NCBI GenBank assembly: GCA_002292405.1
Contig: DBBW01000026.1
Location: 31,370 to 56,793 of the forward strand
Source: Flavobacteriales bacterium UBA974
GTDB taxonomy: Bacteria > Bacteroidota > Bacteroidia > Flavobacteriales_D > Sanyastnellaceae
DNA length: 25,424 nt
Direction: 5' to 3'
Below, piece after piece: positions 16,120-25,200 of this stretch; within the stretch, counting starts at the first letter, position 1, and each line of letters opens with the position of its first letter. A program made the position numbers and the translations under genes. The notes under the pieces were generated by a model. That model was not told where the DNA came from, did not search any database, and saw nothing but the letters and a program-made list of their open reading frames with translations.

Positions 16120-17112
16120 TTAGTCAATAAACCCCTGCTCGCGCATCCAATCGTCATTGTATATTTTCGCTACATAGCGTGAACCGTGATCGTGGAATAG
16201 GACAACGGGGAGGTCGCCCGGTTTAAGCTCGGACTTGAGCTGACGAAGACCTTGTATCGCCGAACCACAAGAATAACCTAGAAATAAACCTTCTTTTAAG
16301 GCGAGCTCTCGGGCTGCGAGGGCAGCATCCTTGTCAGTTACTTTCTCGAACTTGTCAATGATCTCGAATTTTACGTTTGCAGGTAGTATATCTTCTCCTA
16401 TGCCCTCCGTTAGATAGCTGTAGATTTCATTTTCGTCGAATTCTCCCGTTTCAAGATACTTTTTAAATACTGACCCATAAGAATCAACACCCCATATTTG
16501 GACATCTGGATTCTGCTCTTTCAGGTATTTAGCTACACCTGAGATGGTTCCTCCTGTTCCCACTCCTACGATGAAATGGGTGATGCGACCTTTGGTTTGG
16601 TCCCAAATTTCAGGACCTGTCGAAAGATAATGAGCTTTACCATTGCTGAGATTGTCGTATTGATTGCACCAGAAACTGTTCTCAATTTCAGAATTCAACT
16701 TTTCCGCCACACTGTAGTAACTCTCTGGGTGATCGGGCGCGACTGCAGTAGGACAAACATGAACCGTCGCACCCATTGCCCTTAACATGTCCACCTTCTC
16801 CTTGCTTTGTTTACAATTTGTTGTACAAATCAGTTTGTAACCCTTAACGATCGCGGCCAACGCTAGTCCCATTCCAGTATTACCTGAAGTACACTCGATG
16901 ATGGTTCCTCCTTGCTTCAAGTCTCCCGATACCTCAGCATCTTCAATCATTTGGAGTGCCATCCTGTCTTTAACACTATGACCTGGGTTAAAGTACTCCA
17001 CCTTAGCATACACATCGCAAGGAAAATCCTCTACGATTCTATTCAACTTTATAAGAGGAGTGTTTCCAATAGCTCCTAAGATATTTTCGTGTACGTTTTT
17101 TCCTTTATTCAT
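16120..17112 (-). CDS. PLP-dependent cystathionine beta-synthase / cysteine synthase family enzyme
   Basis: This 330-aa fold-type II PLP enzyme has GNTPLIKLNRI at the start, the PLP lysine in NPGHSVKDR (K48), the phosphate/substrate loop SGNTGMGLA (76-84), VGVGTGGTISGVAKYLKE and GYSCGSAIQG. The C-terminal FHDHGSRYVAKIYNDDWMREQGF resembles cystathionine beta-synthases more than CysK or CysM. No CBS domains follow. It should join serine or O-acetylserine to a thiol (homocysteine or sulfide); which substrates is not decided by sequence alone. NPGH replaces the usual NPGG before SVKDR. Its -7 box ends four bases before the ATG, and it diverges from the FtsX-like permease. Confidence 0.88.
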   Translation of the reverse strand: MNKGKNVHENILGAIGNTPLIKLNRIVEDFPCDVYAKVEYFNPGHSVKDRMALQMIEDAEVSGDLKQGGTIIECTSGNTGMGLALAAIVKGYKLICTTNCKQSKEKVDMLRAMGATVHVCPTAVAPDHPESYYSVAEKLNSEIENSFWCNQYDNLSNGKAHYLSTGPEIWDQTKGRITHFIVGVGTGGTISGVAKYLKEQNPDVQIWGVDSYGSVFKKYLETGEFDENEIYSYLTEGIGEDILPANVKFEIIDKFEKVTDKDAALAARELALKEGLFLGYSCGSAIQGLRQLKSELKPGDLPVVLFHDHGSRYVAKIYNDDWMREQGFID

Positions 17113-17116
17113 TCTG

Positions 17117-17124
17117 CAAAAGTA
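17117..17124 (-). promoter_or_regulatory. -7 box of the PLP synthase gene, next to the start codon
   Basis: On the minus strand TACTTTTG, a perfect -7 match, is followed by four bases (CAGA) and the ATG at 17112. The predicted transcript starts at or within a base or two of the start codon. On the plus strand TACCTTTC (17127-17134) is a near match for the divergent permease gene, seven bases before its ATG. Confidence 0.5.
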
Positions 17125-17141
17125 AGTACCTTTCAGCCCCG

Positions 17142-18602
17142 ATGAGTATTACTCGTAAAATAGCAAACCGGATGAGCCAAGAAGCAAGTGGCTCTCATTC
17201 GTCTTGGGCTCGTCCAGTGGTAAAGATTGCTATAGCTGGAGTAGCCTTAGGCATTGCTTTAATCATTGTATCCACAGCTATCGTTCAGGGTTTTCAGCAC
17301 GAGGTGAAGGAACTTGTAATAGGGTTTAGTTCTCACCTTCAGGTCACTCCTAACGATCCTGACAATGATGGATTGGTACTTGACTCTAAACTTTTAAAAG
17401 AGTTTTCAGATTTATCTGGAGTGCGGCACGTAGCTCCCATGCACATTAGGCCAGGACTGTTAGAAACAAGTGAATCTCTGAAAGGTGTAACCGTAAAAGG
17501 AATTGACTTCGGGATCTCAAAAACAAGCTTTTCTAGTGATACGACGATGATCTGGGAGGCGCTCATATCTGGAGAGCTACCACACAGCGAAAACGACATC
17601 CTAATATCTAAGCCACTCGCATCTAAACTCGAACTTCAAAGTGGTGACCGCATCGCACTTTATCTTGTGATTCAAAATGAAGACGTAAAACCTCGTCAAG
17701 TGAAAGTTTGTGGCATTTATGAAACTGGGCTACTTGAATATGACGAGAGGTTTGTGTTTGTGAATAGCTCTCTTTTACAAGACGTGTCAAATAGAGGAGT
17801 CCAAGCGGTAATTTATCTGGATGAAAATGAGTCCGCTCCGAGAGGGGGAGCTTTTGGTTTGGATACCGATGGGGAGAAAGCGAAAGGGATTTGGACTCCT
17901 AGAAAGCCTGAATATATAGAAGAAAAAGACGCTCAATTCTTATGGATTGTGGGAGATTCTATCGTGAGCGATACAGCAGTCTGCACGTATTCAGGTGGCA
18001 ATTGGACGGCTGAATCTGGAGATGGTTCTGAGGAGATGTTTGCCGAGGGCTACGAAATATTAATTGATGATTTAGAGGCTTTAAGCTATGTAGAGGAGGA
18101 GGTGTTCCACGTCTTGCCTTACACACTTACAACATATAATGTTAAAAGGCAGAGCCCTGAGATTTTCAGTTGGCTTGCTATGTTAGATATGAATGTCGTC
18201 ATCATCATAGGACTGATGATTATGATAAGTATCATCAATATGGTCAGCGCCCTGCTGATCGTAATCCTCGAGCGTCGCCCTCAAGTGGGACTTCTTAAAG
18301 CCTTAGGGATGAATGATGCGATGGTAATAAAGTTGTTCGTGAGATATGCAGCCCGCATCATTGGGGGTGGGTTTATTGCTGGAAACATCCTAGGCCTAGG
18401 CATTTGTTTGGTCCAAACAAAGACTGGTCTACTCACCCTCGACCCCGCCGCATACTACGTGTCAGAAGTCCCCATCTTACTTGATTTTACTAGATTAGCT
18501 TCGATCGAGATTGTAGCTTTTGCCACCTGTATAATCGCTATGCTACTTCCTGCCTGGTACAGTACACGAATTCAACCTTCCACAGCGTTAAGAATTAAGT
18601 GA
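17142..18602 (+). CDS. FtsX/LolC-LolE-like ABC transporter permease
   Basis: This 486-aa inner-membrane protein has the type VII ABC permease layout: one N-terminal helix (about residues 26-50), a large periplasmic MacB-like domain (about 51-345) and three C-terminal helices (about 347-375, 395-418, 448-475). The conserved cytoplasmic loop ILERRPQVGLLKALGMND follows TM2, and the ending PAWYSTRIQPSTALRIK is typical of FtsX/LolE members. LolC/LolE extract lipoproteins for outer-membrane transport; other members do mechanotransmission or efflux, so the substrate is open. No ATPase gene is adjacent. The next gene starts on its stop codon (TGATG), so the two are coupled. Confidence 0.88.
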   Translation: MSITRKIANRMSQEASGSHSSWARPVVKIAIAGVALGIALIIVSTAIVQGFQHEVKELVIGFSSHLQVTPNDPDNDGLVLDSKLLKEFSDLSGVRHVAPMHIRPGLLETSESLKGVTVKGIDFGISKTSFSSDTTMIWEALISGELPHSENDILISKPLASKLELQSGDRIALYLVIQNEDVKPRQVKVCGIYETGLLEYDERFVFVNSSLLQDVSNRGVQAVIYLDENESAPRGGAFGLDTDGEKAKGIWTPRKPEYIEEKDAQFLWIVGDSIVSDTAVCTYSGGNWTAESGDGSEEMFAEGYEILIDDLEALSYVEEEVFHVLPYTLTTYNVKRQSPEIFSWLAMLDMNVVIIIGLMIMISIINMVSALLIVILERRPQVGLLKALGMNDAMVIKLFVRYAARIIGGGFIAGNILGLGICLVQTKTGLLTLDPAAYYVSEVPILLDFTRLASIEIVAFATCIIAMLLPAWYSTRIQPSTALRIK

Positions 18603-19798
18603 TGAAAAATCTATTTCTACTCATTTCGTTTATGTGCGTTATTTCAGTCCATGGACAAACAGAGGATATCATCCTTGGTAATGAAAACATAGATATGATT
18701 GTTCAACTCAGTACCTCGCAAAAGGTGGCTGTTGTCGGAAACCATACTTCTGTTCTAAGTTCTTCGGGCACTCATCTTGTGGATACTTTAGTCTCTCGAG
18801 GGGTCGACATAGTGAAGGTCTTCGCTCCGGAACATGGATTTCGTGGAGATAGAGCTAATGGTGCTCTTATTCATGACGATATCGATCTTAAAACGGGCCT
18901 CCCAATTTTATCTCTTCATGGAAAATCTCGCAAACCCTCCCCTACTACTCTCTCAGATATCGACATCATCATCTTCGATATCCAAGATGTCGGGGCGCGA
19001 TTCTATACTTACTTAAGCACTCTCCTTCTGGTAATGGAAGCTGCAGCTGAAAATGGCGTTTCCGTTATCGTGCTCGATAGGCCAAACCCACACGGTCAAC
19101 ATGTTGAAGGTCCTATGCTCGAGCCAGAATTTAAGTCCTTCGTGGGTTGGGCGCCTGTGCCCGTAGTTCACGGGATGACCTTGGGTGAGATCGCGAAAAT
19201 GGCGAACGGAGAAGGTTGGTTAACTGGAGAAATTAAAGTTCGCCTCCACGTAATCGAGTGCTCGGGGTATGCTCACTCCGATAGATATTCACTCCCCGTT
19301 CCACCATCACCTAATCTGCCCACTGACGTCTCAATAGTGTTATACCCCTCGCTTTGTTTTCTAGAGCCCACAGTAGTGAGCGTAGGACGCGGAACTCCTA
19401 CCCCCTTCGAAATAACTGGCTACCCCACATCGAAAGGCAACTTTTCATTTACTCCTGTATCGACACCCGGAGCTTCTCCACACCCTAAACACGAAAACAA
19501 GGAATGCTATGGAATTAACCATCACCAGCTGGGAATGTCTTGGCTAGATAGTGGGATGAGTTGGGATCTATCAATATTACATAGGTACGTTACTCAATAC
19601 GTGGAGGAAACTGGCTACATAGATGGCTTCTTCTCGAACCCCGGTTTCTTCGATAAATTAGCTGGTACTGATAAATTAAGAAGGGCTCTTGAAAAAGGAG
19701 AAAGTCTTAATAAATTGGAGGAGGTTTGGGAAAAAGAAATTGAAGAATTTAAAAATAATAGAGAGCCATACCTATTATACCCGCTCGTGCGCAAATAA
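18602..19798 (+). CDS. Exo-beta-N-acetylmuramidase NamZ-like protein (DUF1343)
   Basis: The product (398 aa) starts with a signal peptide (KNLFLLISFMCVISVHG, cleavage before QTE). It then shows the DUF1343 pattern: VVGNHTSVLSSSGTHLVDTLVSRGVDIVKVFAPEHGFRGDRANGALI, then LPILSLHGKSRKPSPTTLSDIDIIIFDIQDVGARFYTYLSTL, VIVLDRPNPHGQHVEGPMLEPEF and YPSLCFLEPTVVSVGRGTPTPFEITG. DUF1343 proteins include NamZ, which removes MurNAc from the non-reducing ends of peptidoglycan fragments; the PEHG glutamate is conserved. It probably works in the periplasm in wall recycling. The ATG at 18602 overlaps the permease stop; a GTG one codon upstream is less likely. Confidence 0.9.
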   Translation: MKNLFLLISFMCVISVHGQTEDIILGNENIDMIVQLSTSQKVAVVGNHTSVLSSSGTHLVDTLVSRGVDIVKVFAPEHGFRGDRANGALIHDDIDLKTGLPILSLHGKSRKPSPTTLSDIDIIIFDIQDVGARFYTYLSTLLLVMEAAAENGVSVIVLDRPNPHGQHVEGPMLEPEFKSFVGWAPVPVVHGMTLGEIAKMANGEGWLTGEIKVRLHVIECSGYAHSDRYSLPVPPSPNLPTDVSIVLYPSLCFLEPTVVSVGRGTPTPFEITGYPTSKGNFSFTPVSTPGASPHPKHENKECYGINHHQLGMSWLDSGMSWDLSILHRYVTQYVEETGYIDGFFSNPGFFDKLAGTDKLRRALEKGESLNKLEEVWEKEIEEFKNNREPYLLYPLVRK

Positions 19799-19815
19799 AT
19801 ATTATCTTAGCGATT

Positions 19816-20316
19816 ATGAAAACAATGAAAACTATTTTCTTTAGTACTACAGCTATTGCGTTAGCCGCACTGCTAACGCTTTCTGGTTGCACGAAACACG
19901 AAGCATTCGTGAATATTGAAATGGATTGTGAATGTGGAACGCTTAATCTGGATGGACGTGATTTAACCATTAGACTTGCTGAAGGATATGCTCCAGCTTC
20001 TGATCTCTCTCCTGAGTGGAAGTACTTCGTTGTTGCAGACTTTCGTACAGAAAACGAAGTAACATACCATGCACCAAGCCATGACTTAGAGTTTTCCGTT
20101 AATTTCGAATCTACCGGAGGTTCTACCACATTAGATGCAGCAACAGCTCTTCACGTTAAAGAAATTGAAGTGCCTAACATCGATGAGGAATGGACTATAT
20201 TAGGTGGAACCGTAAAAGTTGAACAAACTGACAGCATCCACACACTAACGTTTACAGACGTTCAAGTAGGAAATAATGAAATCATTAATGCCGATTTAAC
20301 AATTGTTCCTCAATAG
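19816..20316 (+). CDS. Putative lipoprotein of unknown function
   Basis: The 166-aa product has a lipoprotein signal peptide: MKTMKTIFF, a hydrophobic core and the lipobox L-S-G-C with C25 as the lipidated residue. The mature part is beta-rich and acidic with an early C-E-C-G motif (MDCECGTLNLDG), no membrane segment and an Ile-Val-Pro-Gln end. I do not recognise a family. The second ATG (19825) is an equally possible start. It follows the NamZ-like gene after 17 bases and may belong to that operon. Confidence 0.75.
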   Translation: MKTMKTIFFSTTAIALAALLTLSGCTKHEAFVNIEMDCECGTLNLDGRDLTIRLAEGYAPASDLSPEWKYFVVADFRTENEVTYHAPSHDLEFSVNFESTGGSTTLDAATALHVKEIEVPNIDEEWTILGGTVKVEQTDSIHTLTFTDVQVGNNEIINADLTIVPQ

Positions 20317-20350
20317 GAATTTACATTATTAAAAAGCCCTGCAGAAACGA

Positions 20351-22621
20351 CTACTTCTCTGCGTTTTCTTCCTTTATCAAATTAAGAGCAGAACCTGAAC
20401 GGTACCAGTTAATTTGTTGCTCGTTGTAAGTGTGCTTAACCAGAACAACGTCTTTCGATCCATCAGCATGAACTACCTCTATAGTAAGTGGCTTTCCTGG
20501 AGCGAAATCTTCAAGATCTATAAAGTTGAAAGTATCGTCTTCTTGGATCAGGGAGTAGTCATTTTCGTTCATGAATGTAAGACCTAACATCCCTTGCTTC
20601 TTTAAGTTAGTTTCATGGATACGAGCGAAGGAGTTTACAATTACTGCATATACTCCAAGATGACGAGGTTGCATAGCTGCGTGCTCTCTTGAAGAGCCCT
20701 CACCGTAGTTAGAATCACCTACCACTACAGAGGCTATTCCTGCAGCTTTGTATGCTCTTGCTACAGCAGGAACTTCTCCGAAAGATCCATCTATTTGATT
20801 TTTAACCTTATTAGTAGCTCCCCCGAAAGCATTAACAGCACCAGTTAAAGTGTTGTTCGCAATGTTATCAAGGTGTCCACGGAATCTGAGCCATGGACCA
20901 GCCATAGAAATATGGTCTGTGGTGCATTTTCCATCGGCTTTTATTAGAAGCTTAGCTCCTAATAAATTACCGCCATCCCATGGAGAGAATGGTTCTAACA
21001 GCTGCAAACGCTTTGAAGTCGGATCGACTTTAACTTTAATCTCTGAACCGTCTTCTGCAGGTTCTAGATAACCCGCATCCTCAACTTCGAATCCCTTTTC
21101 TGGAAGCTCCTGACCCTCAGGTTCATCGAGCATAATCTGCTTTCCGTCTTTCGTGTAAAGAGAATCCGTAAGAGGATTAAAGGTTAAATCTCCAGCAAGT
21201 GCAATAGCCGTTACAAGCTCCGGAGAACCTACAAATGCGTGAGTGTTTGGGTTTCCGTCAGCTCTCTTTGAGAAGTTTCTATTAAAGGAGTGAACAATAG
21301 AGTTTTTTTCTTGCTTCTCAGATCCAGAACGAGCCCATTGGCCTATGCAAGGTCCACAAGCGTTAGCGAAAACATTTGCTCCCATTTCTTTAAAAGTGGA
21401 GATTAAACCGTCTCTCTCGATCGTGTAACGAACAAGCTCAGAACCAGGAGTAATATTTAAAGTTGCTTTCGATTCGATGCCTAGTTCATTTGCTTGGCGA
21501 GCAATAGAAGCCGATCTTGAGATATCCTCATAGCTTGAGTTCGTACAAGATCCGATAAGAGCGTACTCGATAGAAGTTGGCCAACCATTTTTCTTAGCAG
21601 CCTCCTTCATCTCACTAACTGGAGTAGCGAGATCTGGAGTAAATGGTCCGTTGAGATGCGGTTCAAGCTGACTCAAATCTATTTCGACAACCTCATCAAA
21701 ATACTTCTCTGGGTCAGTATAAACTTCTGGATCACCTGTTAAGTGAGTAGCAATTCCATCTGCTGCATCTGCTACTTCTGTTCGCCCAGTTGCTCTGAGG
21801 TAACGTCCCATACTGTCGTCATACCCGAACAATGATGTTGTCGCTCCGATCTCAGCACCCATATTACAAATCGTTCCTTTACCTGTACAAGAAAGACCTA
21901 TAGCGCCATCACCGAAATACTCAACTATTGCTCCGGTACCGCCTTTAACAGTTAGGATACCTGCAACTTTAAGGATGACATCTTTAGCGCTTAACCAACC
22001 ACTTAACTTTCCAGTTAACTTAACTCCGATAAGCTTAGGACATTTCAACTCCCAAGGAAGGCCTGCCATTACGTCAACGGCATCAGCTCCACCAACACCA
22101 ACAGCTACCATTCCAAGTCCACCAGCATTCACCGTATGTGAGTCAGTTCCTATCATCATACCTCCTGGAAAGGCATAATTCTCAAGTACTACTTGGTGGA
22201 TGATTCCTGCTCCTGGTTTCCAAAACCCTATTCCGTACTTATCTGAAACAGATTCGAGAAAATTATAAACTTCGTTATTTAAGTTAATCGCATTCTGTAA
22301 ATCAGAACTTGCTTCTACCTTCGCTTGGATGAGGTGATCACAGTGTACCGTTGAAGGTACCCAAACTTTTTTCTTCCCTGCTTGCATAAACTGAAGGAGA
22401 GCCATTTGTGCTGTTGCATCTTGCATCGCAACGCGGTCAGGCGCAAAGTCGACGTAATCAATCCCGCGTTGATACACCTGTGTAGGTTTTCCATCCCAAA
22501 GGTGGGCATTCAAAATTTTCTCTGCTAAAGTAAGAGGTCGTCCAGCTAATTCTCTCGCCGCTTCTACACGCTCAGGAAATCTGGCGTACACTTTTTTGAT
22601 CATATCAATGTCAAAAGTCAT
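20351..22621 (-). CDS. acn: Aconitate hydratase (mitochondrial-type)
   Basis: Aconitase isomerises citrate to isocitrate in the TCA cycle, using a [4Fe-4S] cluster. The 756-aa protein has the mitochondrial ACO2 layout: [11 protein letters not shown] (89-99), [29 protein letters not shown] (157-185), the cluster ligands C359 in GSCTNSS and C422 and C425 in [10 protein letters not shown], then the swivel domain with [22 protein letters not shown] and an ending rich in acidic residues (KEENAEK). Its relatedness to eukaryotic ACO2 mirrors the eukaryote-type Icd nearby. It is a single gene, convergent with the lipoprotein gene and divergent from the MacB-like permease. Confidence 0.97.
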   Translation of the reverse strand: MTFDIDMIKKVYARFPERVEAARELAGRPLTLAEKILNAHLWDGKPTQVYQRGIDYVDFAPDRVAMQDATAQMALLQFMQAGKKKVWVPSTVHCDHLIQAKVEASSDLQNAINLNNEVYNFLESVSDKYGIGFWKPGAGIIHQVVLENYAFPGGMMIGTDSHTVNAGGLGMVAVGVGGADAVDVMAGLPWELKCPKLIGVKLTGKLSGWLSAKDVILKVAGILTVKGGTGAIVEYFGDGAIGLSCTGKGTICNMGAEIGATTSLFGYDDSMGRYLRATGRTEVADAADGIATHLTGDPEVYTDPEKYFDEVVEIDLSQLEPHLNGPFTPDLATPVSEMKEAAKKNGWPTSIEYALIGSCTNSSYEDISRSASIARQANELGIESKATLNITPGSELVRYTIERDGLISTFKEMGANVFANACGPCIGQWARSGSEKQEKNSIVHSFNRNFSKRADGNPNTHAFVGSPELVTAIALAGDLTFNPLTDSLYTKDGKQIMLDEPEGQELPEKGFEVEDAGYLEPAEDGSEIKVKVDPTSKRLQLLEPFSPWDGGNLLGAKLLIKADGKCTTDHISMAGPWLRFRGHLDNIANNTLTGAVNAFGGATNKVKNQIDGSFGEVPAVARAYKAAGIASVVVGDSNYGEGSSREHAAMQPRHLGVYAVIVNSFARIHETNLKKQGMLGLTFMNENDYSLIQEDDTFNFIDLEDFAPGKPLTIEVVHADGSKDVVLVKHTYNEQQINWYRSGSALNLIKEENAEK

Positions 22622-22646
22622 GTTCTGTGATTTTTGTTTCAGAGTG

Positions 22647-22668
22647 CAAAGATAGGGCAGTACCTTCG
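22647..22668. promoter_or_regulatory. Divergent -7 boxes for acn and the MacB-like permease
   Basis: On the minus strand TATCTTTG (complement of 22647-22654) is a perfect -7 box, 25 bases before the acn ATG at 22621. On the plus strand TACCTTCG (22661-22668) matches with one change and ends four bases before the permease ATG at 22673. Each promoter's upstream sequence lies inside the other's transcript, so both cannot be occupied at once. No TTG at 19 bases is seen for either. Confidence 0.45.
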
Positions 22669-22672
22669 GGGC

Positions 22673-23917
22673 ATGAGGTTAACCCGTTCTGTTTTAATTG
22701 AACAAATAAATGTTGCAATCGGATCCATACGTGGACAGGCATTACGTACCACTCTAACAGTTGGGATAATAGGAATGGGCATCATGGCCCTTATCTCAAT
22801 GGTTACAGCCACTGAATCACTCAAAGAAAACATACGGGTCGAATTTTCCTCACTTGGAACTGATTCTTTTACGATTAATCCCAAACGTAATTCCGGTTTC
22901 TTTAAAGGAAAGCGTCCAGCCCCATCTACTCCCATTACTTATAGGGAAGCTCGACAATTCTCTCAACTATCACGCTCAGATTTATTAGTCTCCTCTTCAA
23001 TATTCGCTTCAGGCACATCAATTATAGGTAGGAACTCAAATAGAACTGATCCCAATATTCAAGTCCTAGGTGTTGATGAAAACTATCTAGATGTCTCAAA
23101 TATCCCTTTATCTATTGGCCGTGGTTTTTCTAACTCTGAAATTAAGGCTGGTACTCCACTGATTATTATCGGCTCTAATATCAAGGATAAACTATTCGAA
23201 CCATGGGAGGAAGTCGTGGGATCCAATCTTTTATTATCAGGGTCACGATATACAGTCATAGGAGTACTGGAGTCTAGGGGAGCGAGTTTTGGAATGTCAC
23301 AAGATAACCAATGTCTTATATCAATAACCTCCGTTAGACGTCAATTCTCAGACGTAAATAGAAGTTACTCAATTACTTGTGCCGTAGCAGATACAGAACA
23401 TCTCGAACAATCAACAGATTTCGCTACAGGGGCGTTTAGAATGATTCGAGGTGACACACCTGGTGCGGCCAGTTCATTTGATATAAGCAAGAGTAACACC
23501 CTTGTGGAAACTCTGCTCGAAGCCACTTCCGGCATCACCATAGCCGCTGCTGTAATCGGAATTATAACTCTCTTTGGAGCGGGAATAGGGCTCATGAATA
23601 TTATGCTTGTATCGGTCTCAGAGAGGACTCGCGAAATCGGTACACGTAAATCACTAGGAGCAAGTGCTCGAGCTATACGCACCCAGTTTCTTGTTGAAGT
23701 AATCATCATAGGTCAAATAGGTGGCCTTGTTGGCATCGCATCCGGCCTAGGTATAGGAAATATCATTGCCTCTGTTTTTGACACTCCATTTGTTATTCCA
23801 TGGGCATGGATTGCGATCGGCATGACGCTGTGCATGATTACCAGTTTGGCCAGCGGATACTACCCAGCAACTAAGGCCGCTAAACTCGACCCAATCACAG
23901 CCCTAGGGAGAGCCTAG
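22673..23917 (+). CDS. MacB-like ABC transporter permease (FtsX family)
   Basis: This 414-aa type VII ABC permease has a first helix (about residues 27-46), a periplasmic domain (about 47-280) and three C-terminal helices (about 285-310, 338-360, 375-398). Diagnostic motifs are [26 protein letters not shown] after TM2 and the C-terminal [17 protein letters not shown], both strongly MacB-like. No MacB ATPase or MacA partner is in the window, so the ATPase must be elsewhere. The frame extends 13 codons upstream to a TTG at 22634, but the ATG at 22673 lies four bases after a near-consensus -7 box and gives the normal N-terminus. Confidence 0.9.
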   Translation: MRLTRSVLIEQINVAIGSIRGQALRTTLTVGIIGMGIMALISMVTATESLKENIRVEFSSLGTDSFTINPKRNSGFFKGKRPAPSTPITYREARQFSQLSRSDLLVSSSIFASGTSIIGRNSNRTDPNIQVLGVDENYLDVSNIPLSIGRGFSNSEIKAGTPLIIIGSNIKDKLFEPWEEVVGSNLLLSGSRYTVIGVLESRGASFGMSQDNQCLISITSVRRQFSDVNRSYSITCAVADTEHLEQSTDFATGAFRMIRGDTPGAASSFDISKSNTLVETLLEATSGITIAAAVIGIITLFGAGIGLMNIMLVSVSERTREIGTRKSLGASARAIRTQFLVEVIIIGQIGGLVGIASGLGIGNIIASVFDTPFVIPWAWIAIGMTLCMITSLASGYYPATKAAKLDPITALGRA

Positions 23918-23970
23918 CTGTTTTCATCTTATTTAACATTTCGCATGTAGTAAATATGACACAAAGACTC

Positions 23971-24000
23971 TTGATAGCTACATCTTTTAAAGTAGTTTTG
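23971..24000 (+). promoter_or_regulatory. Full -33/-7 promoter of the desaturase gene
   Basis: TTG (23971-23973), exactly 19 bases, then TAGTTTTG (23993-24000): a complete match to the Bacteroidota TTG-N19-TAnnTTTG promoter. The ATG at 24027 lies 26 bases downstream, so the leader is about 23 bases. This is the clearest promoter in the window. Confidence 0.75.
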
Positions 24001-24026
24001 CTTACTAATTTGAAATACTTTAAACC

Positions 24027-25118
24027 ATGAAACTACCTATTGTAAAATTTGCCAATGACAATTCAGGGTTTGGAAAAGTCTTGCGTGAGCGAGTTGATAA
24101 ATATTTTACTGAATCTGGTAAAAATAGACATGGAGGGTTTCAAATGTATTTGAAGACGTTCATGATGCTCGCACTTTATTTTATTCCTTGGGCTCTATTC
24201 ACTTTCGGTGGGTTAGAAGGTAGTACGTTTTGGATCGCAGAAATTGTTATGGGATTCGGACTCGCAGGTATCGGATTAAATATTATGCATGATGGAAATC
24301 ACAATGCTTATAGTAACAAGCCTTGGATTAACAAGCTTATGGGAAGAACCGTTGATCTTGTCGGAGGAAACGCTGAAATGTGGATGATACAGCATAACGT
24401 ACTACATCATACTTTTACGAATATCGACGGATTGGACGAAGATATTTCTCCTGCTCCAGTTCTTAGGTTTAACCCCAACAATCGCCTCTATAAAATCCAT
24501 CGTTTTCAACATATTTACGCTTGGTTTTTCTATTCACTAATGACTATTTTTTGGATGCTCCCTAAAGATTGGTTGTCATTATCTAGGTACCATAAGAAAG
24601 ACTTAATTAAAATGACAGGAAGAAGTACCAAAAGTTTATTTTTTCAAATGCTTTCGACGAAGACCTTTTACTTTACATACTCACTTGTTTTGCCAATGAT
24701 TTTCAGTGGTCTTCCATGGTATTTAATTGTTCTTGGATGGTTGGTTATGCATGCTGTTGCAGGATTCCTTATGGCTATTATCTTTCAACCAGCTCACATA
24801 ATGGAGCACAACTCCTTCCATAAGGCTGGTGATGATGGTCTTAAATTAGATACAACAAGACTTGAACACCAGTTTCTAGCATCTGTTAATTTCGGAATGA
24901 ACAACAAGATCCTGACATATCTATGTGGTGGGCTTAACTTCCAAATTGAGCATCACCTCTTCCCTAACATTTGCCACGTTCATTACAAAGCTTTGTCTAA
25001 AATTGTGAAGAAGACTGCAATGGAATTCGACCTTCAATACAAGGGAGAAATGACCTTTAGAGATGCTCTTGCATTGCATACTACTACTCTAAAAAATCTA
25101 GGTAGAAGTAGTCAATAA
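24027..25118 (+). CDS. Membrane fatty acid desaturase (linoleoyl-CoA desaturase-like)
   Basis: The 363-aa membrane di-iron desaturase has the three His boxes: HDGNH (88-92), HNVLHH (123-128) and QIEHH (306-310). The Gln in the third box marks the front-end-type group (delta-5/6-like), though there is no fused cytochrome b5 domain. Hydrophobic segments lie at about 42-62, 68-87, 162-180, 214-230 and 231-255. Such proteins in Bacteroidota are usually labelled acyl-CoA or linoleoyl-CoA desaturase; the position and acyl carrier used are not decided here. A separate electron donor is needed. It is transcribed alone from the promoter at 23971-24000; no terminator hairpin was found after it. Confidence 0.92.
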   Translation: MKLPIVKFANDNSGFGKVLRERVDKYFTESGKNRHGGFQMYLKTFMMLALYFIPWALFTFGGLEGSTFWIAEIVMGFGLAGIGLNIMHDGNHNAYSNKPWINKLMGRTVDLVGGNAEMWMIQHNVLHHTFTNIDGLDEDISPAPVLRFNPNNRLYKIHRFQHIYAWFFYSLMTIFWMLPKDWLSLSRYHKKDLIKMTGRSTKSLFFQMLSTKTFYFTYSLVLPMIFSGLPWYLIVLGWLVMHAVAGFLMAIIFQPAHIMEHNSFHKAGDDGLKLDTTRLEHQFLASVNFGMNNKILTYLCGGLNFQIEHHLFPNICHVHYKALSKIVKKTAMEFDLQYKGEMTFRDALALHTTTLKNLGRSSQ

Positions 25119-25172
25119 TAACCACTGAATTACACTTATTTAATCTGTTTTACACAATTAAAATAAAAGTTG

Positions 25173-25180
25173 TAATTTTG
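25173..25180 (+). promoter_or_regulatory. -7 box upstream of the leader ORF and DEAD-box helicase
   Basis: TAATTTTG is a perfect -7 box, within a 28-base block (25167-25194) that is 24/28 identical to the ndk promoter block. Predicted transcription begins near 25184, about 17 bases before the leader ORF and about 104 before the helicase ATG. No clear TTG lies 19 bases upstream. Confidence 0.6.
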
Positions 25181-25200
25181 CACCGCGTTAAAAATTACGC

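Noticed and set aside
20341..20362. GCAGA/TCTGC inverted repeat between the lipoprotein gene and acn as a terminator.
   Set aside because: Only five pairs with a 12-base loop, partly inside the acn coding end, and no adequate T-run on either strand.
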